Source: Ilumatobacteraceae bacterium (GTDB lineage: Bacteria; Actinomycetota; Acidimicrobiia; Acidimicrobiales; Ilumatobacteraceae). Taken from it: DNA of 32,981 nucleotides. The DNA lies in NCBI GenBank assembly GCA_017853385.1, contig JAFMJR010000012.1:1-32981 (forward strand). Reading direction: 5' to 3'. Both the position numbers and the translations under genes were made by a program. Position 1 is the stretch's first letter; each line of letters begins with the position of its first letter. The notes under the pieces were generated by a model. That model had not been told where the DNA came from, searched no databases, and saw only the letters and a program-made list of their open reading frames with translations. Positions 1 through 7,994 of the stretch are shown here, one piece after another.

Positions 1-41
1 AACTTCGACTCGGGTAAGTAATCCAACGTAGTTAAGTTACG

Positions 42-77
42 AAAAGGCCCCCAGCTGAAAAGCTGGGGGCCTTTTTT
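42..77. terminator. Two-way intrinsic terminator
   Basis: A perfect 15-pair stem (42-56 with 61-75) closes a GAAA tetraloop at 57-60. The GC core is flanked by A4 on the left and T6 on the right (72-77), so both strands give a hairpin followed by a U-run. On the minus strand it lies just beyond the livF stop and would end the ctaA-liv transcript. On the plus strand it would end whatever gene lies to the left of the window. Confidence 0.9.
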
Positions 78-122
78 ATTGATCGTGAATTGTTAGATAA
101 ATCAAAAAATTAAAAACTGGGA

Positions 123-860
123 TCAGCCGCCGGTCATTTTGGCAAGCGTGCCAAGATAAAGCTTGATCACATTTGGGTCTTCAAGTAATTGCCTTCCCGT
201 GCCGGTGTAAGCGTTTTTACCTTGATCAAGCACATACCCACGATCAGTTACCTGCAAGCAACGACGAGCGTTTTGCTCAACCATCAATATGGCGATGCCC
301 TCGGCATTGATGCGCTTGCATTGAATGAATACTTCATCTTGAAGCGCTGGAGAAAGTCCTGCGCTCGGTTCGTCGAGAAGCAACAGTTTAGGTTCCATCA
401 TCAGCGCGCGACCCATGGCAACCATCTGACGTTCGCCACCCGAAAGAGAGCCTGCGCGCTGCTGAGCACGCTCTCGCAGTTTTGGAAACAAGGAAGTTAC
501 ATATTCAAATCGTTCGTTGAACACTGAAGGCTTAAGGAAACAACCCATCTCCAAATTCTCGGAAACGGTGAGGCTTTGAAACACGTTTTGTGTTTGAGGA
601 ACATAACCAACGCCTTGTTCAACAAGCTCGTGAGCCTTGCGACCGGTGATATCACTGCCGAGGAAACTCACGCTTCCGCTGCGGACGCCGCATTGGCCAA
701 GAATCGCCTTTAACACAGTCGACTTACCGGCTCCGTTTGGACCGATGACTCCTACGAACTCGCCCTCTCGAACTTCAATGTTGCATCCATTGAGAATGTT
801 GACTTCAGGAATGTAACCAGCGACCAATTCATCGACAACAAGAACACGATTGTCTGACAC
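123..860 (-). CDS. livF: Branched-chain amino acid ABC transporter ATPase LivF
   Basis: Second ATPase subunit of a LivHMGF-type importer. It hydrolyses ATP in the cytoplasm as a heterodimer with LivG, driving uptake of branched-chain or other small amino acids or amides. The 245-residue protein has the Walker A motif GPNGAGKST at 40-48, signature LSGGERQ at 139-145, Walker B LLLLDEP at 159-165, and VEQNA in place of the H-loop histidine, as is usual in LivF. Its length matches the family. The start is GTG, sharing one base with the livG stop (TAGTG), with GAAGG upstream as a ribosome site, so it is translationally coupled. It is the last gene of the run and is followed by the terminator at 42-77. 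The substrate cannot be read from the ATPase. Confidence 0.93.
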   Translation of the reverse strand: MSDNRVLVVDELVAGYIPEVNILNGCNIEVREGEFVGVIGPNGAGKSTVLKAILGQCGVRSGSVSFLGSDITGRKAHELVEQGVGYVPQTQNVFQSLTVSENLEMGCFLKPSVFNERFEYVTSLFPKLRERAQQRAGSLSGGERQMVAMGRALMMEPKLLLLDEPSAGLSPALQDEVFIQCKRINAEGIAILMVEQNARRCLQVTDRGYVLDQGKNAYTGTGRQLLEDPNVIKLYLGTLAKMTGG

Positions 861-1738
861 TATGCACCTTCGCCTTCTAGTAGCGATTTACCTTGATGCG
901 AACCAAGGTACGCCTCGATTACTGCCGGGTTTGCCGAAATCTGATCTGGCGTTCCTTCAGCAATGATTTTTCCTTCAGCCATTACGACTACCCAATCGGA
1001 AATGTCATGCACCATGTCCATGTCGTGTTCAACGAACAAAACGGTCATGCCGTCGTCACGGAGGCCACGAATGTGCTCATTAAGACTTTGTTTCAAGGCA
1101 GGGTTAACACCCGCCATCGGCTCATCCAACATGACTAACCGAGGATTAGTCATCAGGGCTCGCGCCATTTCGAGCAACTTGCGCTGACCACCTGACAACG
1201 TGCCTGCATATTGGTCGCGCATGTGATCCAGTTTGAACCTCTTTAACAACTCATCTGCACGTCGCTCAATGATTGCTTCCTGTTTGCGGTATCTAAATGG
1301 AAGTAAACCATTCCACCACTTTTCACCAGCCTGGTGAGTAGCACCAAGTTTCATGTTTTCGATGACCGAAAGTTTGGTCAAACTCTTGGTCAACTGAAAC
1401 GTGCGCACCATACCCAGACTTGCTGTCTTGTGCGCGACGACTTTCTTGAGACTTTTGCCATCAAACATCCACTCACCGTTATCCGGAGCGTCGAACCCTG
1501 TAAGCAAATTGAACAATGTGGTCTTACCTGCACCATTTGGTCCAATCAAGGCGGTAATTGAACCGCGCTGAATTTCTAAATGGTCTACATCTACAGCAGT
1601 CACGCCTCCGAAGTTTCGTTTTACCTTCTCTGCATGCAAAATCGGATCTGGCTTAGCGACACCTGGTGATGCCTGAACCGAAGCAAGCGCCGCTCGTGCA
1701 CGAACAGCGAGTTCTGAATAACTGCGCTCAGCGTCCAT
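860..1738 (-). CDS. livG: Branched-chain amino acid ABC transporter ATPase LivG
   Basis: First ATPase subunit of the LivHMGF importer. Counting from the ATG at 1738 (292 residues), Walker A GPNGAGKTT is at 66-74, signature LSGGQRK at 181-187, Walker B RLVMLDEP at 200-207 and the H-loop histidine, in VEHDMD, at 238. The frame stays open to a GTG at 1771 (303 residues). I prefer 1738 because it is an ATG with GGAAGAGATGG upstream and overlaps livM by only 11 bases instead of 44. The first 35 or so residues before the ABC domain are an extension of no clear function. It is coupled to livM upstream and livF downstream. Confidence 0.92.
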   Translation of the reverse strand: MDAERSYSELAVRARAALASVQASPGVAKPDPILHAEKVKRNFGGVTAVDVDHLEIQRGSITALIGPNGAGKTTLFNLLTGFDAPDNGEWMFDGKSLKKVVAHKTASLGMVRTFQLTKSLTKLSVIENMKLGATHQAGEKWWNGLLPFRYRKQEAIIERRADELLKRFKLDHMRDQYAGTLSGGQRKLLEMARALMTNPRLVMLDEPMAGVNPALKQSLNEHIRGLRDDGMTVLFVEHDMDMVHDISDWVVVMAEGKIIAEGTPDQISANPAVIEAYLGSHQGKSLLEGEGA

Positions 1739-2732
1739 CAAGTGCCATCTCTTCCTTGCTTCCAAATACACCTTGAGGCCTAAAAGTCATCAACAGCATA
1801 AGACCAAGCCCAATGAGCATGTAGTTGACAGGACCCACTTGAGCTTTTTGAATGATTCCGAAACCAAAGATCTCAAACGGTCGATCTTTCGTGAGCTCAC
1901 GCAAGAAGTTGTCACTAAACACGTACAGTCCCCAGAACATCATCGGTCCGATTACCGATCCGCGAACTTTTGCTACTCCACCAAGCACAAGCGCTGTGAG
2001 CACGTAGAACGTTACATCGCGGCTGTAATTGTCGGGCTGAACCGACCCTCGGTCAAGTGCAAAAATCATTCCCGAAAACATTCCAACCACACCACCAATG
2101 ATTAGTGATTGCATTTTGTAGCTGTATACGTTTTTCCCAAGGCTGCGAACGGCATCCTCATCTTCGCGAATGGCTTTCACCACTCTTCCCCATGGACTCT
2201 TCATGAGCATGTAAACAAGGAATGAGAAGAAGGCAACGAGAGTCCAACCAACGATCATCGTCCAAAGTGAATAGCCGCTGTACTGAAAAGGCCGAATTCC
2301 GTATTGAGCGCCGGGATCAAACGGGCTGAGGTTTCTAAATGACGTACTAAAGCTGTTGATGCCGTCGCTACCGCCAAAATATTGCTTGAATCGCACGGAC
2401 CGAACAACAAGCCGCACGATTTCTGCTGTAGCAATGGTGACAATTGCCAAATAGTCAGCTCTCAGACGAAGTGTTGGAATACCAACAAGCAAACCGAGGA
2501 TGATGACAAGGGCAAGTGCAATAAGAATGCCCCACCACATCCCTACTCCAAAATATTGAGAAGTCATGCCAAGTCCGTATGCGCCACAGGCCATAAACGC
2601 TGACTGTCCAAAGTTAAGAAGACCCGTATAGCCAAATTGAATATTGAGACCGATTGCTGCGAGAGCGAAATACGCAGCATCGATGCCAAAAAATGCTGCA
2701 ACGGTATTCTCAAGAATTTTGATTATGTCCAC
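1728..2732 (-). CDS. livM: Branched-chain amino acid ABC transporter permease LivM
   Basis: Membrane permease subunit of 334 residues that forms the translocation pore together with LivH. The family signature is clear: GLNIQFGYTGLLNFGQSAFM around 28-47 and LRLRADYLAIVTIATAEIVR at 88-107, the latter being the coupling region that contacts the ATPases. Many hydrophobic helices are visible. The protein ends in MTFRPQGVFGSKEE, matching the typical LivM C-terminus. It starts at an ATG two bases after the livH stop, and its 3' end overlaps livG. The length is a little above the usual 300 or so residues. No odd features. Confidence 0.92.
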   Translation of the reverse strand: MDIIKILENTVAAFFGIDAAYFALAAIGLNIQFGYTGLLNFGQSAFMACGAYGLGMTSQYFGVGMWWGILIALALVIILGLLVGIPTLRLRADYLAIVTIATAEIVRLVVRSVRFKQYFGGSDGINSFSTSFRNLSPFDPGAQYGIRPFQYSGYSLWTMIVGWTLVAFFSFLVYMLMKSPWGRVVKAIREDEDAVRSLGKNVYSYKMQSLIIGGVVGMFSGMIFALDRGSVQPDNYSRDVTFYVLTALVLGGVAKVRGSVIGPMMFWGLYVFSDNFLRELTKDRPFEIFGFGIIQKAQVGPVNYMLIGLGLMLLMTFRPQGVFGSKEEMALDGR

Positions 2733-2734
2733 AA

Positions 2735-4060
2735 TCAGCCCACTCTCTGCTTACGGCCGAGTATTCCTTGTGGCCTCAGGACCAAAACGACGATGAGAAT
2801 TAATAGCGCTGGCGCATTTTTTAATTCGGCTGGTACCACTAGCGAGGCCAATTCAACGAGGAGGCCAACTAGGAAACCGCCAACCAACGCTCCGTAGGCC
2901 GAACCAAGACCGCCAAGCGTGATTCCTGCAAACATCAAGAAAATAAGACCAGATCCCATTTCAAAACCAACTTGTTCATCAAGACCACGAAACAAGCCAC
3001 CCATTGCAGCTAACGCGCCACCAGCGAACCAAACAATACGAATGATTTTCTGAGTATCGATGCCGGTCGATGACGCCAATGATGGATTGTCTGAAACTGC
3101 GCGAATGGCCTTACCTGTTCGAGAGCGCTGTAAATAAGCCGCGACGCCAAGTAACACCGCGAGCGAAATGATCGTTGTCGTTAAATCTCGCATGGTGATA
3201 CTTACGGGACCAAAAGACTTCGCAACTTGCAAACTGAAATCATCTAGAGGGCGTGTACGGCCACCAAATTGATACAAATACATATTTCGCAACATGATTG
3301 AGAGACCAACTGATACCACGAGTTGCGAAATCAGACCGATTCCCCGCTTGCGCAATTTTGCGAAGATAAGGCCATTCATCGCCAAGCCAAAAACACCTCC
3401 AAGAGCGATGACCAGTGGACCGGCTATCAGCAATGGAACGCCAAGCAGCACATTGAACCAAAAAGCCATCATTCCACCAAATGTCACCATTTCACCGTGT
3501 GCAAAATTGGTTAAACCAGTTGTTCCGAAAATAAGTGACAAACCAACTGAGCAAATGGCGATGATCAAACCAAGCCGAACGCCATCGACCAAACGCTGGG
3601 CAATTCGCTCTGCCAAACTCGCTCCAGAATCGCCGGTTGATCCAGCAAAGAACGTCACACGCTTTTGATTAGTAGTGAATGCATCCTTAACAATGTTGAC
3701 AACTGTTTTGGTTCCTTCAACCAGTGTTACACCAGAAGGCAACGAAGCAACGTCAAGTGTGACTACATAGTCATCTTTAGCGGGCACTGCAATGGTTGCA
3801 GCTCCAGTTGCATCAGTAACCCCTTCGCCAACAGCAACTCCGGCCGGAGTGGTTATCGCAATTTTTACACCAGCAACGGGTTTCTTTTCTGCAACACCAT
3901 TGTTGTTTGTTTGATTAGCAACCGAAACGATGATCGAATAGTCGCTGTCTAGGGCATGAACCGCTGCAGGTGCAGCAAGAGCAACCAACACACCGAGCAA
4001 TACAAACATTGCCCTCATGGCTGCTAGGCAGCGAGATCTCTTTTTTTGCCCAATAGTCAC
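2735..4060 (-). CDS. livH: LivH-type ABC permease with N-terminal secreted Ig-like domain
   Basis: Permease subunit of the LivHMGF importer. The C-terminal part, from about residue 150, is a standard LivH of roughly 290 residues, with GLSLIFGTTGLTNFAHGEMV at 173-192 and VLRPQGILG near the end. The front is unusual. Residues 15-36 look like a signal peptide or extra helix, with a possible signal-peptidase site after AVHA. Residues 39 to about 135 are a soluble, beta-rich stretch (PVAGVKIAITTPAG, then GVTDATGAATIAVPAKDDY) that resembles carboxypeptidase-regulatory or Cna-B type Ig folds. E. coli LivH is about 308 residues; this one is 441. The start is GTG at 4060 with GGGGAA upstream; ATG at 4018 would still keep the signal peptide. 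It lies 23 bases after ctaA. Confidence 0.88.
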   Translation of the reverse strand: MTIGQKKRSRCLAAMRAMFVLLGVLVALAAPAAVHALDSDYSIIVSVANQTNNNGVAEKKPVAGVKIAITTPAGVAVGEGVTDATGAATIAVPAKDDYVVTLDVASLPSGVTLVEGTKTVVNIVKDAFTTNQKRVTFFAGSTGDSGASLAERIAQRLVDGVRLGLIIAICSVGLSLIFGTTGLTNFAHGEMVTFGGMMAFWFNVLLGVPLLIAGPLVIALGGVFGLAMNGLIFAKLRKRGIGLISQLVVSVGLSIMLRNMYLYQFGGRTRPLDDFSLQVAKSFGPVSITMRDLTTTIISLAVLLGVAAYLQRSRTGKAIRAVSDNPSLASSTGIDTQKIIRIVWFAGGALAAMGGLFRGLDEQVGFEMGSGLIFLMFAGITLGGLGSAYGALVGGFLVGLLVELASLVVPAELKNAPALLILIVVLVLRPQGILGRKQRVG

Positions 4061-4083
4061 TTGTTCCCCAAACTGCCGTTCAT

Positions 4084-4968
4084 CTAGTCAAGCACAGCCA
4101 GGGTGCTTGTAGGAAGAAAAACTGAAAAAGCCGCCAAAAATACAGCCACCGATAAGCCGACATGAACTGCAACCAGCTGTGCCGGAACACCAGCGAAATA
4201 CTGCACATAACCTATGAATCCCTGTACTAACAAAAGTCCGATTAAACGCATCACAGCGGGTCCCTCTTCTATCCAACGAGATGATGAGCGACGAACACGT
4301 ATGGCGTACACAACCGAAAGCAAAACGGTAAGCCACACGGCTAGTGAATGAATTTGGGTAGCAAATCTCACCGAAATGTCGAGTCGCGTAGCTAATTCCG
4401 AGCCCGAATGCGGACCAGCACCGGTAACTACAGTCCCTAGAAGAACCGCTAGGGACATCGCAACAAAAATTAGCCGTCGAAGCCAGACATCGTGATGAGA
4501 AGTTGATTTTGGACCATGTATCAACGTTTCTACCCTTTTGAGAAGGACAAACGCTGACGAAACCAACAGCACGGAAACGAGAAAGTGGGCCATATTGGAC
4601 CACGGATTGAGGCCAGTCAGTACTACATAGGCACCCAAAATGACTTGGGCAAGCACGCCTACAACAAGTAAAAGCGCATTACGGACGAGGCGCGCAATGC
4701 GCGGACGCATCACTAGCGCACCTGAGACGGCAACCACTACTGAAAGCGCAACGAAACCCGTGAAAAGGCGGTTTACCTGTTCGATTGCAGCATGACCTGA
4801 CGAGACATCGACAAACTTCTCATTGTTGCAATTTGGCCAATCTGAGCAACCAAGCCCCGAGCCAGTAAGGCGCACCAATGAGCCGGTGACAATGATGGTG
4901 TACAAAGCAAAAAAGGCAGTTCGTGCCACCTGTTGATATCGCTTTGCGGACATCCAGGAAACAGCCAT
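4084..4968 (-). CDS. ctaA: Heme A synthase (CtaA/Cox15)
   Basis: Integral membrane enzyme that oxidises heme O to heme A for aa3-type cytochrome oxidase. The 294-residue protein has the family start TGSLVRLTGSGLGCSDWPNC (28-47) with a cysteine pair, C41 and C47. It then has E63-x-x-N66-R67, where many homologues have E-x-x-H-R; the Asn form is, to my knowledge, common in actinobacteria. Likely heme histidines are H128, H207 and H269, with GAGPHSG around H187. About eight hydrophobic helices are visible. It has a possible leaderless promoter (-10 box at 4976-4981). It sits just upstream of livH on the same strand, with a 23-base gap, so it probably shares the transcript, although the two functions are not obviously linked. 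Confidence 0.92.
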   Translation of the reverse strand: MAVSWMSAKRYQQVARTAFFALYTIIVTGSLVRLTGSGLGCSDWPNCNNEKFVDVSSGHAAIEQVNRLFTGFVALSVVVAVSGALVMRPRIARLVRNALLLVVGVLAQVILGAYVVLTGLNPWSNMAHFLVSVLLVSSAFVLLKRVETLIHGPKSTSHHDVWLRRLIFVAMSLAVLLGTVVTGAGPHSGSELATRLDISVRFATQIHSLAVWLTVLLSVVYAIRVRRSSSRWIEEGPAVMRLIGLLLVQGFIGYVQYFAGVPAQLVAVHVGLSVAVFLAAFSVFLPTSTLAVLD

Positions 4969-4975
4969 CGAGTGC

Positions 4976-4981
4976 AGATTA
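4976..4981 (-). promoter_or_regulatory. Putative -10 box of leaderless ctaA-liv promoter
   Basis: TAATCT on the minus strand, followed by 7 bases and then the ctaA ATG. There is no Shine-Dalgarno sequence before this ATG, so transcription would begin at or next to the start codon. No convincing -35 box is seen. Confidence 0.4.
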
Positions 4982-5025
4982 CTGCCCGAATTCGATAGAC
5001 CACGGCTCGGTTTTCCCCTTTTAGG

Positions 5026-5158
5026 CCACCACAGAAGGTGGTGAAGTCATCTCAATTTTCTATTTTCACCACTTTCAGTGGTTAATACAACATTTTTAGT
5101 GTTTTTTTCCTCAAGTTCTCCTGAATCTGGCCGATCCCTTATGCGGATCTCACACCAG
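5026..5158 (+). promoter_or_regulatory. Structured upstream region of the M23 peptidase gene
   Basis: The 209-base gap between ctaA and the M23 gene (4969-5177) is the longest non-coding stretch here. It holds three inverted repeats: CCACC/GGTGG (5026-5030, 5037-5041); ACCACT-TTC-AGTGGT (5068-5082), an operator-like palindrome; and a two-part stem CTGG/CCAG (5127-5130, 5155-5158) enclosing GATCC/GGATC (5133-5137, 5145-5149), which ends just before the ribosome site AAGGGAG at 5165-5171. These could be an operator plus a folded 5' leader. I could not match them to a known riboswitch, and the exact promoter is not clear. Confidence 0.35.
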
Positions 5159-5177
5159 CAAGTCAAGGGAGCAAGAA

Positions 5178-6500
5178 ATGAAGACAGGAATTTTTCGCAA
5201 GGCAATTGTTGCAACTTCAGTAGTTATCGGAACTTCGATAACTGCAACTGCGTTTGCAGTATCACCAGTATCTGCACACCACGTTCAGGGCAAGTCGAAT
5301 TCTCTTCCAACGTTTGGCGAATCGGGCCCTGAAGTTACACGTCTGCAGCAGGCCATCGTTGCTCGCGGTTTCACCATTAAGGGTGGGATTGATGGATCAT
5401 TTGGTCCAGCAACACAAATCGCCCTCAAGTCATTGCAAAAAGTCGCCGGATTTGCCCCTACCGGAACACTTGATGCAAAGACCGCAAAGTTTCTTGGTCT
5501 GGTAGATGTAGCACCTATCTCGGCCTCAAATTTTCCAACAGTCGGAGCTTCGGGTGACACTGTGTGGTCACTACAACAAGCCCTCATCAACAACGGCGTT
5601 CCAGTTAAAGGTGGTGCTGATGGAAAATTTGGTATCGCGACGTCAATTGCTATTGGCAAGTTTCAGTCGAGCAAGGGTTTGAAAGTTACAAAGACCGTTG
5701 ACGAAGCAACCGCCATTGCACTTGGTCTACTTGCTGCACCAGCACCTGCACCAAAGGCATCGTCAAAAAAGAATGTTGTTGCAGCATCTGCACCTGTTGT
5801 CGCTGTAGCACCTGCAAATGAATCCTCAATCACCATCGACACGCTTCCACAACGTGGTCAAAAGAGCGAAAACGTTCGCGCTTTGCAAAACGCTTTGATT
5901 GCATCGGGTATTGAAGTAAAGGGTGGTGCAGATGGTGTATTTGGCGTTGCAACTTCAGTGTCAATCGGCAAGTTTCAGTCGGCAAAGGGCTTGAATGTCA
6001 CGACAGCTTTGGATGCCCCTACAGCCGCTGCTCTCGGATTAATCCCATCGCTCGCAGAACTTGGTCTTCCAACCTTGCAGGCTTTCCCAGTACAAGGTCG
6101 CTGTGGCTTTTCAGATTCATGGCAAGCGCCTCGACCTGGTGGACGCCAACACGAAGGTGTTGACATCATCGGTGCTCGCGGTCTTGCAATCTATGCAGTA
6201 GCTGATGGCGTGATAACAAAAATGCTGACCGGCGGAACATTGAGCGGTAATTCAATTCGCTTGACCATTGCCGATGGGACCTACTTTTTCTACGCTCACC
6301 TTGACGGCTTTGCCGCTGGACTCACTGCAGGACAGACAGTTCGCGCAGGCCAAATCATTGGATACCTCGGATCAACTGGCGCAACGTCAAACCACTTGCA
6401 CTTTGAAGTTCACCCAAAGGGCGGCGCTCCAGTTAACCCATACCCAATTGTCAAAGCAGTAGATGCATGCAATGTTACGGAGTTGCTCCCGCAGCCATAA
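5178..6500 (+). CDS. Secreted M23 endopeptidase with three peptidoglycan-binding repeats
   Basis: Exported cell-wall hydrolase of 440 residues. A signal peptide covers about 1-33 (positive start, hydrophobic core, AFA or VSA cleavage). Three peptidoglycan-binding (PGB_1-like) repeats lie at about 42-108, 118-185 and 222-289; the second and third are nearly alike (KGGADG-FG-AT). Proline/alanine-rich linkers separate them. The C-terminal M23/LytM domain (about 300-425) has H325-x3-D329, H374 and H406-L-H408, the complete zinc and catalytic set, so it should be active on peptide cross-links. The start ATG has AAGGGAG six bases upstream. The gene stands alone, divergent from ctaA and convergent with the phosphatase gene. 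The exact bond cut is not known. Confidence 0.92.
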   Translation: MKTGIFRKAIVATSVVIGTSITATAFAVSPVSAHHVQGKSNSLPTFGESGPEVTRLQQAIVARGFTIKGGIDGSFGPATQIALKSLQKVAGFAPTGTLDAKTAKFLGLVDVAPISASNFPTVGASGDTVWSLQQALINNGVPVKGGADGKFGIATSIAIGKFQSSKGLKVTKTVDEATAIALGLLAAPAPAPKASSKKNVVAASAPVVAVAPANESSITIDTLPQRGQKSENVRALQNALIASGIEVKGGADGVFGVATSVSIGKFQSAKGLNVTTALDAPTAAALGLIPSLAELGLPTLQAFPVQGRCGFSDSWQAPRPGGRQHEGVDIIGARGLAIYAVADGVITKMLTGGTLSGNSIRLTIADGTYFFYAHLDGFAAGLTAGQTVRAGQIIGYLGSTGATSNHLHFEVHPKGGAPVNPYPIVKAVDACNVTELLPQP

Positions 6501-6520
6501 CTAACAGCTATTGCATACTC

Positions 6521-6568
6521 GTTAAGAGAGCCGATGACGATGTGAGAACCATCATCGGCTCTCTTAAC
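6521..6568. terminator. Long hairpin between convergent genes
   Basis: A perfect 17-pair inverted repeat (6521-6537 with 6552-6568) around a 14-base loop, 20 bases past the M23 stop and 4 bases past the phosphatase stop on the other strand. Neither side has a proper U-run, so it may be a weak two-way terminator or a barrier that protects 3' ends from decay. Confidence 0.65.
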
Positions 6569-6572
6569 ACCT

Positions 6573-7250
6573 TTATCGAGTGCGATCTTCTTCAGTTAAA
6601 TGTTCAACATCACTTAAGCGCTCAAGGCTGAACGCATAACCATCACCCAACTTGATCGCTTTAATAGTGGTGATCGAAGCGTGGTTGATGATGAACCGTT
6701 CCCACTCCCATGGTGTTGCTGAAATACCTAATAGATGACAAATTAAAACGCTGTTTGTGCCTGCATGAGCAAACAATGCAAACCGCTCACCCGGCTCTTC
6801 TATATGCCAAACCGGTAACTCAGTCGCCAAACGATGCACTCCATTGCGTTCGAGAAACTCCGTTGCACCTGAGTGGATTCGCTGAACAAAATCCTTTACA
6901 GACTCCCCGCCTTCCAGACCCTTCCAACGATCGTGGGAAGCGTTCTTCACTTCTTCACGGTAAGCCTTAATAGTTTGTTCGGCTGGCGCTCCGTGCCAAG
7001 AAGGCTCGCGAATTTCTTCAAGAAAGGGCTCAATCTCAAGTGGTCTATTCTGGCGCTTCAGGGTCGGTTCAGCAGTGAGATGAGTTCGTTGCAAGGGCGA
7101 AGCAAATACATGATCAAATTTCTCGTGCGCCAATCTCTGACCTAAGAGCTCTGCTTGCCTTTGTCCTCTCACCGTCAAAGGCGGATTGACAACACTTTTA
7201 CCGTCTTTCACCCATTCAGGTTCAGCGTGGCGAATGAGTACAAGTTCCAT
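6573..7250 (-). CDS. Histidine phosphatase family protein (phosphoglycerate mutase-like)
   Basis: Cytosolic phosphatase of the branch-1 histidine phosphatase superfamily, 225 residues. The catalytic core is complete: R7-H8-A near the N-terminus (LIRHAEPEW), R55 in ASPLQRTHLTAEP, E79 as likely acid, and H162 in LFAHAGTNSV. The sequence does not identify the substrate; members act on sugar phosphates, cofactors or nucleotides. The ATG at 7250 is preceded by TAGATT and a 6-base gap, a leaderless promoter pattern in which the -10 box overlaps the TAG stop of the upstream lipoprotein gene. It follows that gene by 9 bases and may also be read through from it. Confidence 0.85.
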   Translation of the reverse strand: MELVLIRHAEPEWVKDGKSVVNPPLTVRGQRQAELLGQRLAHEKFDHVFASPLQRTHLTAEPTLKRQNRPLEIEPFLEEIREPSWHGAPAEQTIKAYREEVKNASHDRWKGLEGGESVKDFVQRIHSGATEFLERNGVHRLATELPVWHIEEPGERFALFAHAGTNSVLICHLLGISATPWEWERFIINHASITTIKAIKLGDGYAFSLERLSDVEHLTEEDRTR

Positions 7251-7256
7251 ACACGC

Positions 7257-7262
7257 AATCTA
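7257..7262 (-). promoter_or_regulatory. Putative -10 box of the histidine phosphatase gene
   Basis: TAGATT on the minus strand, 6 bases before the phosphatase ATG. Its first three bases are the stop codon of the lipoprotein gene, so a second, internal promoter would be embedded in the operon. The call rests on spacing and the match to TANNNT only. Confidence 0.35.
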
Positions 7263-7994
7263 CTTGATGGCTATGCCGCACTCATTGAAGGTTGCCGATA
7301 GCGCTGATTCATATTTTTCATCACTCAGAGTTGGATTCGATTCGGTAACTGCAATCATTCGACTCCCCAAGCAGTCAGCTTGAGCTTCGGTAATTGATAC
7401 CCCTCTTTGCATCGCTATGAAGTATGCAAATGAACGAATCGCAGTGGTTTCGTTGTCAAATCCGTAGTTGATGTCAGGACCTGGTTCAGCATTGACAGAA
7501 TTTTGAACTTGAGGCTGCTCATCTCCTGGAAGCGCATTGATGCTCTGATTAAATTCAACTTTGCATTCGCGCTCAATAAATGTACGGATTGATTCAAGTG
7601 ACTCAACATTGTCATTTCTCGTGAGATTATTGATCGCATTTTCTACGTTGTTATCGATTGCCGCAATCTGGCCGTTCCAGTTCACATTCTGAAACGCGAC
7701 AGACAATTCGTTATAAGCGCGCGAAGTTCTCGAGATGTCATCCTTGATGGAGGCAGGCGAAAACTCCTCGATGATTGACAGTGACCCATTCAGCACAGCG
7801 AGAGTGCTCTGCAGTTGGCGAGGGGCAATATTTGCAAGTCCTTCAATCGCAGCAGAAGTGGCAACAAGTGAAGACTCAAACTCCGCTGCATGTGAACAAA
7901 CAGCTTTCGTTTCCTGCGATTCTCCGCACGCAGCCAGAGATAGACAACAGAGAGCTAATGCCAGGCTGAATAATCGGTTATTCAACTTCACCAC
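7260..7994 (-). CDS. Putative lipoprotein of unknown function
   Basis: A 244-residue protein with a lipoprotein signal: basic start, hydrophobic stretch (LFSLALALCCLSLAAC) and lipobox LAAC with C23 as the lipid-bearing residue. It should therefore be anchored outside the membrane. The rest is polar, with three more cysteines (C33 in AVCSHAAEF, one in ERECKVEF and one near the end in NECGIAIK) and likely helical segments. I do not recognise a family. It starts at GTG inside the end of the ABC exporter gene (17-base overlap), which suggests co-expression, perhaps as an accessory to the exporter; that is inference. A second GTG directly follows the first and could also serve as start. Confidence 0.7.
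   Translation of the reverse strand: MVKLNNRLFSLALALCCLSLAACGESQETKAVCSHAAEFESSLVATSAAIEGLANIAPRQLQSTLAVLNGSLSIIEEFSPASIKDDISRTSRAYNELSVAFQNVNWNGQIAAIDNNVENAINNLTRNDNVESLESIRTFIERECKVEFNQSINALPGDEQPQVQNSVNAEPGPDINYGFDNETTAIRSFAYFIAMQRGVSITEAQADCLGSRMIAVTESNPTLSDEKYESALSATFNECGIAIK

Noticed and set aside
1-21. Possible 3' end of a plus-strand gene (six codons then TAA)
   Set aside because: Too short to support a gene, and a second frame also ends nearby at 31; only the terminator at 42-77 hints at one.
893-1138. Open frames antisense to livG and to many other genes
   Set aside because: They lie wholly inside well-supported genes, have no ribosome site or family resemblance, and are expected by chance.
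4969-5177. A c-di-AMP (ydaO-type) riboswitch before the M23 gene
   Set aside because: The position fits, but I could not find the conserved core segments of that class; only generic stems are visible.
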